NCBI GenBank assembly: GCA_014656015.1
Contig: BNBP01000007.1
Span: forward strand, 1-64,000
Source: Streptomyces griseoaurantiacus
GTDB taxonomy: Bacteria; Actinomycetota; Actinomycetes; Streptomycetales; Streptomycetaceae
Direction: 5' to 3'
DNA: 64,000 nucleotides
The notes beneath the pieces are model-generated. The model was not told the DNA's origin and searched no databases. It saw only the letters and a list, made by a program, of their open reading frames with translations. Below, one piece after another: positions 25,225 to 33,624 of this stretch (positions within the stretch are counted from its first letter, which is position 1; each line of letters starts with the position of its first letter). A program made the position numbers and the translations under genes.

Positions 25225-27222
25225 TCAGCCGTTGCCCGCCGTCGCCGTCGCGGCCGTCAGCAGGTCCGAGATGCGGTCCGGGGACACCGGGCGGGAGTAG
25301 AGCCAGCCCTGCCCGGTGTCGCAGCCGATGGCGCGCAGCCGGGCCGCCTGCGCCGAGGTCTCCACGCACTCGGCGATCACCGTCAGACCGAGCCGGTGGG
25401 CGAGCTGCACCATCGCCTCCACGATCACCTCGTCGGCGGGACTGGCCGGTGCCCCCTCCGCCCCGGGCTCGGGCGCGGCGCCGCCCGCCGCAGGCGCCTC
25501 GTACTGGAAGCCGCGGACGAAGGAACCGTCCAGCTTCAGGACGTTGACCGGGAGCCGGCTGAGGTAGGCGAGGTTGGAGTAGCCGGTGCCGAAGTCGTCG
25601 ATGGCGATGCGCACGCCCATGTCGCTGAGGGCTTCGAGTGCCTGGAGCGGCCGGCCGGCCGAGCCCGTCAGCGCCGACTCGGTCAGTTCGAGCTGGAGCA
25701 GGTGCGGGGGCAGCCCGGTCTCGGCGAGCGTCCTGGCCACGTCGGCCACCAGGTCCGAGTCCCAGATCTGGCGCACCGCCACGTTGACGCTGACGAACAG
25801 CGGGGGAGCGTCCGGGTGGTCGAGCTGCCAGCGGCGGGCCTGCCGGCAGGCCGTGGTCAGCACCCAGCGGCCGAGCGGGACGATCGAACCGTCCTCCTCC
25901 GCCAGTGAGATGAACCGATTCGGCGCCAGCGCGCCGAACTGCGGGTGGTGCCAGCGCACCAGCGCCTCGACCCCGCGCACCCGGCCGTCCGTCATGCTGA
26001 CGAGCGGCTGGTACTCCAGCGCGAACTCGCCCTGCTCGATGCCCGGTCGCAGGGTGGAGGCGAGGGCCTGACGGGTCATCCGGTGCGCGTTGCGCTCCGG
26101 GTCGAACAGGGTCCAGCGGGCCCTGCCGTCGGCCTTCGCCCAGTACAGCGTCGTGTCGGCGTCCTGCATCAGGGCGGTGGCGGTGGTGCCGGCGACGCGT
26201 CGTTCGACGACGCCGATCGAGGCGGACACGGACACCCGGCGGTCCGCCAGTTCGAAGGGCGCGCGCAGGGCTTCCAGCGCCGACTCGGCGAGTTCGGCGA
26301 GCTGGTCGGTGCCGGTCGAGTCCTCCACGAGCAGCGCGAACTCGTCGCCGCCGAGCCGCGCGACGAGCGGTGCGCCGAGGGCGCGGTCCGCCGCGGGCCA
26401 TGTGCCGGCGTCGGTGCCGTCACCTCCGTGGTCGGCGCCGGACCGGCCGCGGCCGGCCTCCGCGGCGCAGCGGGTCAGACGTTCGGCCACCGCCGCGAGG
26501 AGGCGGTCGCCGAGGCGGTGGCCGAGGGTGTCGTTGACCGCCTTGAAGCCGTCGAGGTCCAGGTAGCACAGGCCGATCCGGCCGGTGCCTCCTGCGCCGT
26601 CGGCGCCCGCCGCCCCGGCGTCCTCCGCCTCCAGCGCGGCCGTCAGGCGTTCGAAGAACAGGGTGCGGTTGGGCAGCCGGGTCACCGGGTCGTGCATCTG
26701 CAAGTGCCGCAGCCGGGCCTGCAGTTCGCGGCGGGCGCTGATGTCCGTGACCGAGAGCAGGACCGCCTGCCGGGCGGGCGGCAGCGGGCTGACGGTCACC
26801 TGGACCCAGAGGGAGTGGCCGTCGGGGTGCTTGAGGCGGCGCGTGCACCGCAGCCGGGACCGGCGGCCGCGCAGTACCTCGCGGTAGGCGTGCCAGGTGC
26901 GGGGGTCGGAGGCGAGGTCGACCAGGTCCGCGGCGGCCCGGCCGGTGAGGCCGTCGTCGGCGGCAGCCTCGGTCGCACGCCCGGCTTCGGAGGCACGGTC
27001 GGCGTCGGGACCGGTGCCGCCCGCGCGTGCCTCGGAGGGGGTCCTGCCCAGCAGGGCCACCAGCGCCCTGTTGGCGGTGACCACGCGTCCCTCACGGTCG
27101 ACGACCGCCATCGCCAGCGGCGCCTCGGCGAACGCGGCGACGGGTCCGCCGCCGTCACTCTCCGTGACGCCGGCCCGGTCGGTGTCTGCCGAGGGTGCCG
27201 GTACTTCGGACGTTCCGCTCAC
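25225..27222 (-). CDS. PAS-GGDEF-EAL cyclic-di-GMP enzyme
   Basis: A 665-residue soluble signalling protein. A PAS domain (APLAMAVVDREGRVVTANRALVALLG, ending VLLSVTDISARRELQ) covers about 30-175. GGDEF follows with RLGGDEFALL intact and no RxxD inhibitory site just before it. The EAL domain has EALVRW, SVNVAVRQ, LELTESAL, IDDFGTGYSNL, LKLDGSFV and VIAECVE, that is, all metal and catalytic residues I can check. Both synthesis and breakdown of c-di-GMP are thus possible; in Streptomyces c-di-GMP controls BldD and development. GTG 27222 follows GGGAG. Confidence 0.9.
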   Translation of the reverse strand: MSGTSEVPAPSADTDRAGVTESDGGGPVAAFAEAPLAMAVVDREGRVVTANRALVALLGRTPSEARAGGTGPDADRASEAGRATEAAADDGLTGRAAADLVDLASDPRTWHAYREVLRGRRSRLRCTRRLKHPDGHSLWVQVTVSPLPPARQAVLLSVTDISARRELQARLRHLQMHDPVTRLPNRTLFFERLTAALEAEDAGAAGADGAGGTGRIGLCYLDLDGFKAVNDTLGHRLGDRLLAAVAERLTRCAAEAGRGRSGADHGGDGTDAGTWPAADRALGAPLVARLGGDEFALLVEDSTGTDQLAELAESALEALRAPFELADRRVSVSASIGVVERRVAGTTATALMQDADTTLYWAKADGRARWTLFDPERNAHRMTRQALASTLRPGIEQGEFALEYQPLVSMTDGRVRGVEALVRWHHPQFGALAPNRFISLAEEDGSIVPLGRWVLTTACRQARRWQLDHPDAPPLFVSVNVAVRQIWDSDLVADVARTLAETGLPPHLLQLELTESALTGSAGRPLQALEALSDMGVRIAIDDFGTGYSNLAYLSRLPVNVLKLDGSFVRGFQYEAPAAGGAAPEPGAEGAPASPADEVIVEAMVQLAHRLGLTVIAECVETSAQAARLRAIGCDTGQGWLYSRPVSPDRISDLLTAATATAGNG

Positions 27223-27610
27223 CGCTCGCTCCCGCAGTGCATTCGTTCATCGTACGGATCTCGCAGGAAAGTGTGCCGATCATAGAGGCTGTCCCCCCTC
27301 CCTTCCAGCCGCCGTCCGGTGTTCCCTGGGGCCCGCCGCGCCTGGGGGATCGTTTCTGCTCGTCGTTGGCCCGGTTCGTTCACATGCCGACCGCATGTGA
27401 CGTTCCGTGAGTGTTCGGTGCGTGGAAGCGCGCGCCGGGTGTGCGTGGGAAAGGGCGCCCGAACCGTCACCCCGCGCGCCGGGAGGGTGAGCGGGCGCAC
27501 GCCGAGGACACCGTGGCGGACCTCACCCGTCCGGTGCAGGCAAACAGGCAGAAATACGACTAATCATCACAGGCTGGGTGCGTCTTCCCCCCTCGCACCC
27601 GGAGGTCGCC
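27223..27610. other. Divergent promoter region, GGDEF-EAL / M6 protease
   Basis: About 390 bases without a supported gene. It is less GC-rich around 27230-27290 and 27540-27570 (ATACGACTAATCATCAC), where promoters are likely. No clear palindrome was found. Confidence 0.5.
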
Positions 27611-29050
27611 TTGCCGCGCCTGCTCCCCCTCGTGGGGCCCCTGAAGGGACTCGTCCGTGACGGCGCGCCCCGACTGCGCAGCACCGCGGCCGTCCTCACC
27701 TCGATGACCGCGCTCGCGGCGACCTCCCTGGTCACCGGACCCGCGCTCGCCGAGGCCGGCGCCGTTCCCTGCGCGCTGCGGCGCACCGAGGCGCACCACT
27801 CCGAGGGGCTCGACTCCTGGAACACCTCCTACCCCCGGCCCACCCGCCCCCTCGACGCGGTCATGGTGTTCCTCTCCTTCCCCGACGCGGGCCCCGAGAC
27901 GACCCCCGCCGAACTGGCCGAGGACTACTTCCCCGCCACCGACCGCTTCTTCGCCCGGGCCTCCTACGGCCGCTTCTCCCTGCGCACGCGCCCGCTGCGG
28001 CAGTGGATCCAGATGCCGCACCCCTCCACCGCCTACGCCATACAACGGGACTGGAGCCCCGGCCGCCGGGCCGCCTATCTGCGCGACGCGCTCTCCGCGG
28101 CGGATCGGCACGTGGACTTCTCGCGCTACGACATCGTCTACTTCGTGGCCGACCCCGACGCGCCCGGCGTCGACTCCGACGCCACGAAGGTGGTCAACCT
28201 CGACCGGCCGCTGCGTGCCGACGGCAAGGCCATCCGCCGGGTCGTCACCGTGTTCGAGCAGCACCCGCCGGACCGGCTGGTCCTCGCCCACGAGACGGGG
28301 CACGTCTTCGACCTGCCCGACCTCTACCACCGGCCGGTCGACGGCAAGGGCGACTGGGACACGTACGTCGGCGACTGGGACCTGATGGGCAGCCAGTTCG
28401 GTCTCGCGCCGGACCTCTTCGCCTGGCACAAGTGGAAGCTGGGCTGGCTCGACCCGCGCCAGGTGGTCTGCGTGAAGGGGGCGGGCAGCACCCGGCTGAG
28501 TCTGGAGCCGGTGGACACGGGACCGGCGCCGGGGGACGCGTCCGTGACCGGGGGTGCCGCCGTGGCGGCGGGCTCCGCGGCCTCCCCTGCCTCGCCGGCC
28601 TCCTCGGCCTCGCCGGCCTCCTCGGCCTCCCCTGCCTCCGGCGCGACCGGGGCCGCCGGGGCGCCCGCGACGGTGCCCGGGCTCGGGGTGCGGCCGCTCG
28701 CCGCGACGGGGGGCGGGACGAAGCTCGCCGTGGTGCGCACCGGCCGCGACCGCGTGCTGGCCATCGAGGCGCGCGATCCGGCGGGCAACGACGCCGCCTC
28801 CTGCACCCGGGGCATCCTCGTCTACCGGGTCCGCAACGGGGCCGAGTCGGGCGAGGGGCCCGTCCAGGTCGTCGACGCCCACCCGCACACGGAGGCCTGC
28901 CCGAACGAGTCGGTCTACCCGCCGCTCGCCGACGCCCCGATCGCCTCCGGGGAGACCTTCACGGTGCCGGGGGAGGGCGTGCGGATCACGGTGGAGGGCC
29001 GCACGGCCTCCGGGCAGTGGACGGTCGACGTCACGCCGGGCGTGGAGTGA
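27611..29050 (+). CDS. Secreted M6-type metalloprotease
   Basis: A 479-residue exported protease. The signal peptide STAAVLTSMTALAATSLVTGPALA ends near residue 48. The catalytic zinc motif is HETGHVFDLPDLY (His 227, Glu 228, His 231), followed by GDWDLMGSQF with the M6-type Met turn. Around 315-350 lies an Ala/Ser/Pro linker made by an 18-base DNA repeat, then a C-terminal beta-rich part. Start TTG 27611 is chosen because GGAGG ends five bases before it; GTG 27578 is an alternative without a clear ribosome site. M6 proteases (InhA type) degrade extracellular proteins. Stands alone. Confidence 0.85.
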   Translation: MPRLLPLVGPLKGLVRDGAPRLRSTAAVLTSMTALAATSLVTGPALAEAGAVPCALRRTEAHHSEGLDSWNTSYPRPTRPLDAVMVFLSFPDAGPETTPAELAEDYFPATDRFFARASYGRFSLRTRPLRQWIQMPHPSTAYAIQRDWSPGRRAAYLRDALSAADRHVDFSRYDIVYFVADPDAPGVDSDATKVVNLDRPLRADGKAIRRVVTVFEQHPPDRLVLAHETGHVFDLPDLYHRPVDGKGDWDTYVGDWDLMGSQFGLAPDLFAWHKWKLGWLDPRQVVCVKGAGSTRLSLEPVDTGPAPGDASVTGGAAVAAGSAASPASPASSASPASSASPASGATGAAGAPATVPGLGVRPLAATGGGTKLAVVRTGRDRVLAIEARDPAGNDAASCTRGILVYRVRNGAESGEGPVQVVDAHPHTEACPNESVYPPLADAPIASGETFTVPGEGVRITVEGRTASGQWTVDVTPGVE

Positions 29051-29082
29051 GTCGCCGCCCCGGCGAGGGGTGTGCGGGCATA

Positions 29083-29120
29083 CGAAAGAGGCCCCTCGCT
29101 GGGCGAGGAGCCTCTTTCCG
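29083..29120. terminator. Bidirectional terminator, M6 protease / tRNA-Lys
   Basis: CGAAAGAGGCCCCTCGC pairs with GCGAGGAGCCTCTTTCCG, with one mismatch, between the protease stop and the tRNA 3' end. Confidence 0.8.
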
Positions 29121-29125
29121 TCGTG

Positions 29126-29199
29126 TGCGCCGCCAGGGACTCGAACCCCGGACCCGCTGATTAAGAGTCAGCTGCTCTAACCAACTGAGCTAGCGGCGC
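29126..29199 (-). tRNA. tRNA-Lys (CUU), copy 3
   Basis: Identical to the copies at 16805 and 18621. Its first ten bases also code for the end and stop codon (TAG) of the upstream protein gene on the same strand. Confidence 0.95.
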
Positions 29200-29837
29200 C
29201 TGCTGACGTCGTAGACCTTAGCACCCTGATCGGCGGGAGGAAAAATCGAAATCCGCACCGCCGGGGAGGCCCCGGCACGGGCCGCCCGCACCGCCGCCCA
29301 CCGCACGGCCTCGGCCCCCGGGAGCCACGGGCGGAGGGTGTCCGGGGCGACCAGCCAGCGCGAGGCCGGCCGCCCGGCGCCCGGCACGGGACGAAGGGCG
29401 GGCACGGTCACGGCGTCGCCCCTGCCGTGGCAGAGCAGCGGCGGCACGGCGCCGTCGCCGCACTCCCCGGCCGTCTTCCCCGCCGTCCCGCCGACCGCCT
29501 CCAGGGCCTTCTCCTCGGCGAGGAGCCGGGGCAGGAGGCGGGCGGTCCCGGGGGCGGTGAACAGCAGCGTCCGCCCCCGGTGGACGGCGACCGGGCCGGA
29601 GCCCGGACCCTCCTCCCACAACCGGTCGAGCAGTCCGCGGCCGAAGACGGCGGGCACGTTCACGATGTCGAAGGCGGTGCCGCAGGGAAGGACGAGGGGC
29701 GCCTCGGGCCGCTCCCGCCAGAGCGCGAGCGTGCTGCGGGGGTACGGGTCGGCCGAGGCCAGCCAGGCGGCGCCCTCCGTGGTGACCCCCGCCACGTCGG
29801 ACCGGTCCGGGTACGGGTGGATGTTCATGGCGTCCAT
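29190..29837 (-). CDS. Degenerate primase/polymerase-like protein
   Basis: A 215-residue protein of a Streptomyces-conserved type that I recall being annotated as bifunctional DNA primase/polymerase N-terminal-like. Pattern: TTEGAAWLASADPYPRSTLALW, LVLPCGTAFDIVNVPAVFGRGLLDRL, PVAVHRGRTLLFTAPGTARLLP. In active prim-pol proteins the FDxxDxD region holds the metal-binding Asp pair; here it is FDIVNVP, so catalysis is unlikely. The stop codon lies inside the downstream tRNA-Lys gene. Start ATG 29837; ATG 29828 is also possible. Function unknown. Confidence 0.55.
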   Translation of the reverse strand: MDAMNIHPYPDRSDVAGVTTEGAAWLASADPYPRSTLALWRERPEAPLVLPCGTAFDIVNVPAVFGRGLLDRLWEEGPGSGPVAVHRGRTLLFTAPGTARLLPRLLAEEKALEAVGGTAGKTAGECGDGAVPPLLCHGRGDAVTVPALRPVPGAGRPASRWLVAPDTLRPWLPGAEAVRWAAVRAARAGASPAVRISIFPPADQGAKVYDVSRRR

Positions 29838-29993
29838 CTGTACCCCGCGTGACGCCCCCGATCCGCACAGTTGCCGAAATCGTGTGCGAGGCGGGCGGGC
29901 CGGGGGTACCGTGCGCCCGGCACCGGACCGGTCGTGGGCCCGCCCGCGAGCGGCGGGATCCGTACGGGGACGGCGCCGCGCCGTGTCCGTTCC

Positions 29994-30359
29994 TCAGCCC
30001 AGTTCGGACGGGCCCTTGGCCTCCACGCCCCGCATCAGGTTCTGGCCGAACTCCACCATCTTCTTGGCGTAGTCCTCCGTCCACTCCGCCCGCTCGGCGA
30101 TCGCCGCCGCTGTCAGCCGGTCGAACCGGCGCGGGTCCGCGAGCTGTGCCGCCGCGATCGCCTGGTACTCCAGCGCCCGGTCGGCTGCGGCGCGGAACGC
30201 CTGCGTCAGCTCGGTGGCCCGGGACAGCAGGGCGCGTGGATCGTCCATCGACTCCAGGTCGAAGAAGTGTTCGGGATCGGCCGTGGCCTCCGCGGGCTCG
30301 AAGAGCAGGGGCGCGGGGCGTAGCCGCGGTTCGTTCCGGCGCGGCGCGTGCTCCGCCAT
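29994..30359 (-). CDS. Conserved-looking 121-aa protein, unknown
   Basis: A 121-residue soluble protein starting MAEHAPRRNEPRL behind GAGGAGGAG. It contains DPEHFFDLESMDDPRALLSRATELTQAFRAAADRALEYQAIAAAQLADPRRFDRLTAAAIAERAEWTEDYAKKMVEFGQ, which should be mostly helical and could form a coiled-coil or bundle. I do not recognise the family. It follows the helicase gene on the same strand at about 155 bases and may belong to the same locus. Confidence 0.6.
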   Translation of the reverse strand: MAEHAPRRNEPRLRPAPLLFEPAEATADPEHFFDLESMDDPRALLSRATELTQAFRAAADRALEYQAIAAAQLADPRRFDRLTAAAIAERAEWTEDYAKKMVEFGQNLMRGVEAKGPSELG

Positions 30360-30513
30360 GACGTCTCCTCCTCGTACGTCCGATCCCCACCCGGTCGGGA
30401 GAGGGCCACCGTCCATTGTCTCGTGGGCGCGCAAGAGGGCGGGGACCGTCAGGGAGGACCCCGCCCACCCGAGGTTCAATGCGGGGACGGCGCCGGGTGT
30501 TCCCGTGCCCCGG

Positions 30514-31887
30514 TCATCGCGCGTCCCGTACGCGGTGGGCGGCGAGGTGGTCCCAGGTGGTCATCATGGCGTCCCAGCCGTCGGGGAACTTGACCGTGAC
30601 GCCGAGCTGGACCGGTTCCGTGGAGGGGTGGGCGTCGAGGAGGTCGGGGACGCCGGCGCGGCTGACCACGATGCAGGCGTGCCGGTGGCGGGAGGCGAGG
30701 ACGCACAGGCGGCCCGTCTCCAGGTGGAAGGCCGTCGCGTCGGGGCGGCCCGACAGCGGGTGCAGCACGACCGTCACGTCGAACTCGCGGCCCTGAAGAC
30801 GGTTCGCCGTGTCCACCGTGACGTCGGTGACCCCCAGCTCCGCGAGCGCCGCCCGCACGGCCGCCGCCTGGTCGCGGTGGGCGGTGCCGACCGCGATCCG
30901 GTCGGCGGTCAGCGGCACCGGCTGCGCCGCCCGCTCCGAGACCGAGGCCCCCTCGCGGTCGAGCAGCCGGCGGACGACCTTCGCGAGCGCCGCCACCGCC
31001 TCCGGGTCCGTGCGCGGGGTGTGCCGGGCCGGCAGCTCCAGCAGGCCCCAGCCCGCGTGCGCGGCCTCGTCGATCACCGCGTCCGGGCCCGAACCGTCGG
31101 AGGGCACGCCGAACGCGAGCCGCCGGTCGCCGGGGCCGGTGCCGCTGCGGAAGGGCGTGTACGGGTAGAACGCCTCCGAGACCAGCGGCGCCGCCGAGGC
31201 CGGCAGCCGCCAGGACACCGGGAGCCGGTGCTGCGGCAGCTCGGGGTTGTGCGCGAGCAGCGTGCTCACCGCCGAGGCCGAGGGGTCGTACGACAGTCCG
31301 GCCCACTGCTCCGCCCCGACGATCGCGAACGGGTCGAGCTGTCCCGGGTCGCCGACGAACAGGGCCCGCTCGAACAGTCCGGCCACGGCCAGCAGCGCGT
31401 CGGAGCGCATCTGGTACGCCTCGTCGACGATCGCGTGCCGCCACGGCTCCACGCCTTTGACGTGGGCCCACTTGGCGGCCGTGGACAGCACGATGTCCAT
31501 GCCCGCGAGGTCGCCCGCCTTCGCGGACTTGCGGACGCCGGGCAGCTCGTCGAGCGCCTTGTCGTAGGGGTCGGCGTCGTTGCTGTGCAGCCGGCCCACC
31601 GCCGCGTCCGGGTTCTTCTCGGCGAGCCGCACCACGAGGTCGTCGACCTGGGCGTTGGTCTGGGCGATGACCATGAGCGGGCGCCCGGCGGCGGCCAGTT
31701 CGAGGGCGGCGCGCACGACGAGCGTGGACTTCCCGGCGCCGGGCGGCGAGTCGACGACGACGCCGCGGTGGCCGCCGTGCAGCGTGTCGCGCAGGATCGC
31801 GTCGGTGGCCCGCGCGGCCTCGGCACCGGGGTCGAAGGCGGGGGCCGGGCCGCCGGCGGCGTCGGCCGTGTCGTGCACCGTCGTCAC
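30514..31887 (-). CDS. SF1 (Dna2/UPF1-like) helicase or AAA ATPase
   Basis: A 457-residue ATPase with the SF1 set in order: Walker A SPPGAGKST (47-55), motif Ia VIAQTNAQVDDLVVRL, motif II HAIVDEAYQM (DEAY at 155-158), motif III FVGDPGQLDPF (about 178-187), motif IV LPVSWRLPA, motif V TVDTANRLQGREFDVTVVL and motif VI LASRHRHACIVVSR. The short motif II and GDPGQL fit the Dna2/Upf1 group rather than UvrD. GTG 31887 overlaps the upstream stop (GTGA), with AGGAGG seven bases before it, so it is translated together with the 556-aa protein. Proposed to unwind nucleic acid for the nuclease encoded in the same unit. Confidence 0.8.
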   Translation of the reverse strand: MTTVHDTADAAGGPAPAFDPGAEAARATDAILRDTLHGGHRGVVVDSPPGAGKSTLVVRAALELAAAGRPLMVIAQTNAQVDDLVVRLAEKNPDAAVGRLHSNDADPYDKALDELPGVRKSAKAGDLAGMDIVLSTAAKWAHVKGVEPWRHAIVDEAYQMRSDALLAVAGLFERALFVGDPGQLDPFAIVGAEQWAGLSYDPSASAVSTLLAHNPELPQHRLPVSWRLPASAAPLVSEAFYPYTPFRSGTGPGDRRLAFGVPSDGSGPDAVIDEAAHAGWGLLELPARHTPRTDPEAVAALAKVVRRLLDREGASVSERAAQPVPLTADRIAVGTAHRDQAAAVRAALAELGVTDVTVDTANRLQGREFDVTVVLHPLSGRPDATAFHLETGRLCVLASRHRHACIVVSRAGVPDLLDAHPSTEPVQLGVTVKFPDGWDAMMTTWDHLAAHRVRDAR

Positions 31888-33554
31888 AGGACGTCCTCCT
31901 CGGTCACCGCGTCCGGTCGCTGCGCCGTCGTGGCCGCGGCCTCGCCCGGCGGGCCGCCGTGCGTCCACGGGGTGTCCTCCGGGTCGGGCAGCTTCGCCCC
32001 GCCGCGCTGCTCGTGCTCGAACAGGGTGAAGCAGATCCGGTCGCCCTTCTCGGGGACCGAGCCCTCCTCGGGCTCCCGCCCGCGGCCCATCTTGTCCAGG
32101 ACGCGCACGGTCACCAGCAGGCCCGCGCCGGCCCCGGTCCCGCCGTGGACGTCCTCCCCGTCCGCCCCGTTCTCGTGCGCGGCCCCCGTGTTCTCCTCCA
32201 CCGCCTCGACGAACTCGGCGGACTGCGGTCTGCCGCCCAGTGAGCGGTACACCTTGGCGCGCTCCCCGAGGTGCGGCCGGTCGTCCGTGCGGACGGTCAC
32301 CAGCGGGCGCGGGCTCGGCCGCCTGCTCTCGCTGTAGGCCCGCACCACCTCCACGACCTCGCCCGCGAAGGCCTCCCCGGCCAGCCGTCGCCCGGCCATG
32401 ACCAGCGGGTCGTCCAGCGCCTCCTGGGCGTCGAGCCGGGCCTGCTCGCGCTCGCGCGTGGCGAGCTTGTTGGCCGCGGTGACCGCGTCGTCCAGGCGCG
32501 GCTGCGGGGGCTCCCCGGCCAGGACGCGGTCGCGGTGGCCGGTGAACGACCAGCGGTCCCGGGTCCACCGGTCGGCGACGTGCGCGCCCTCCGGCAGCGC
32601 GCGCAGCAGGTCGAGGCCGTGCCACACCGCGTCCCAGGTGGGCCGCGTACGGCTCTCCACCAGGGCGCGGACGTCCCGCTCGGCGGCGGTGAGTTCGCCG
32701 AGCCGGTCGTCCGCCTCCAGGCCGTCCTCGGCGGCGGCCAGCCGGGTGCGGGCGCGGTCGTAGCGCTCGATGGCGGGGGCGAGCAGCCGGTTGTCGAAGG
32801 CGGGGTCGGTGGCCGGGCCGGCGGGCGGGTGCAGCAACTGCCCGTCGGCGCCCCGGGCCAGCTCCGCGCGCAGGGCCTCCTCGGCGCCGCGCGTGCCCTC
32901 CGGCGGGTCGATCCAGGCGAGCAGCGCGCCCAGGTGCTGGTCCTCCAGATTGCTCTGGCCCGTCGCCCAGTGCCGGGACAGGAGTTCGGTGAGGGCCTGC
33001 AGCAAGGAGGAGCCGGGGACGCGGGCCCGCTCCCCGAAGTGCGTGAGCCACCGGCCGAGCAGTGGCACGTGGGGCGGCGCGGGGTGCGGGGTCTCGGGGT
33101 CCTGCTCGGCGGTGCGGCGGAACCGCATGGAGCGGCCCAGCAGCCGTACGAACTCGATGCCCGCCCGGCTCGGCACCAGGAGCTGCGGCGCGTCCGCGCA
33201 CAGCTCGACCTCGACCTTGACCCGCTTGCCGGTCTCCGGGTCGGTCTCGGTGCGCTCGGCGGGCTCCACGTCGGCCGCGAAGGAGTCGATGTACGGCAGG
33301 ACGACGTCGGCCAGCTCGGTGAGGAAGGCGAAGCGCAGGTCGCGGTCGCGGGGCTGGGGCACGACGAGCAGCCGCGGCGCGTCCCGCTCGGTGCCGACGA
33401 GCGCCCCGAGCGGGGCACCGGCCTCACCGGCGGTGGTCAGCGGCACGAACACCAGCGGCCGCGCGGACACGTGCCGGTGCCGCACGGTCGCCACCACCTG
33501 GGCCCGCCCGCTCCGCACGGCCTCCAGCCGGGCCAGCGTGGACATCAGGGACAT
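31884..33554 (-). CDS. Unknown 556-aa protein between nuclease and helicase
   Basis: A 556-residue soluble protein starting MSLMSTLARLEAVRSGRAQ behind GGAGGT. The N-terminal 180 residues look beta/alpha (ARPLVFVPLTTAGEAGAPLGALVG, LRFAFLTELADVVLPYIDSF); the middle (about 230-400) is helical and charged, including many Arg/Glu pairs and RTRPTWDAVWHGLDLL; the C-terminus (ICFTLFEHEQRG) is mixed. No catalytic motif is apparent and I do not recognise the family. It is linked by a 4-base overlap to the helicase and by a 70-base gap to the nuclease, so it is probably an adaptor or DNA-binding part of the same machine. Confidence 0.65.
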   Translation of the reverse strand: MSLMSTLARLEAVRSGRAQVVATVRHRHVSARPLVFVPLTTAGEAGAPLGALVGTERDAPRLLVVPQPRDRDLRFAFLTELADVVLPYIDSFAADVEPAERTETDPETGKRVKVEVELCADAPQLLVPSRAGIEFVRLLGRSMRFRRTAEQDPETPHPAPPHVPLLGRWLTHFGERARVPGSSLLQALTELLSRHWATGQSNLEDQHLGALLAWIDPPEGTRGAEEALRAELARGADGQLLHPPAGPATDPAFDNRLLAPAIERYDRARTRLAAAEDGLEADDRLGELTAAERDVRALVESRTRPTWDAVWHGLDLLRALPEGAHVADRWTRDRWSFTGHRDRVLAGEPPQPRLDDAVTAANKLATREREQARLDAQEALDDPLVMAGRRLAGEAFAGEVVEVVRAYSESRRPSPRPLVTVRTDDRPHLGERAKVYRSLGGRPQSAEFVEAVEENTGAAHENGADGEDVHGGTGAGAGLLVTVRVLDKMGRGREPEEGSVPEKGDRICFTLFEHEQRGGAKLPDPEDTPWTHGGPPGEAAATTAQRPDAVTEEDVL

Positions 33555-33624
33555 GGGGGGACCTCCTGGGCGACCTCTTCCGCGACCTCCGCGACGACCT
33601 CGCGGGGGCCGCCGTGCGGGGCGG

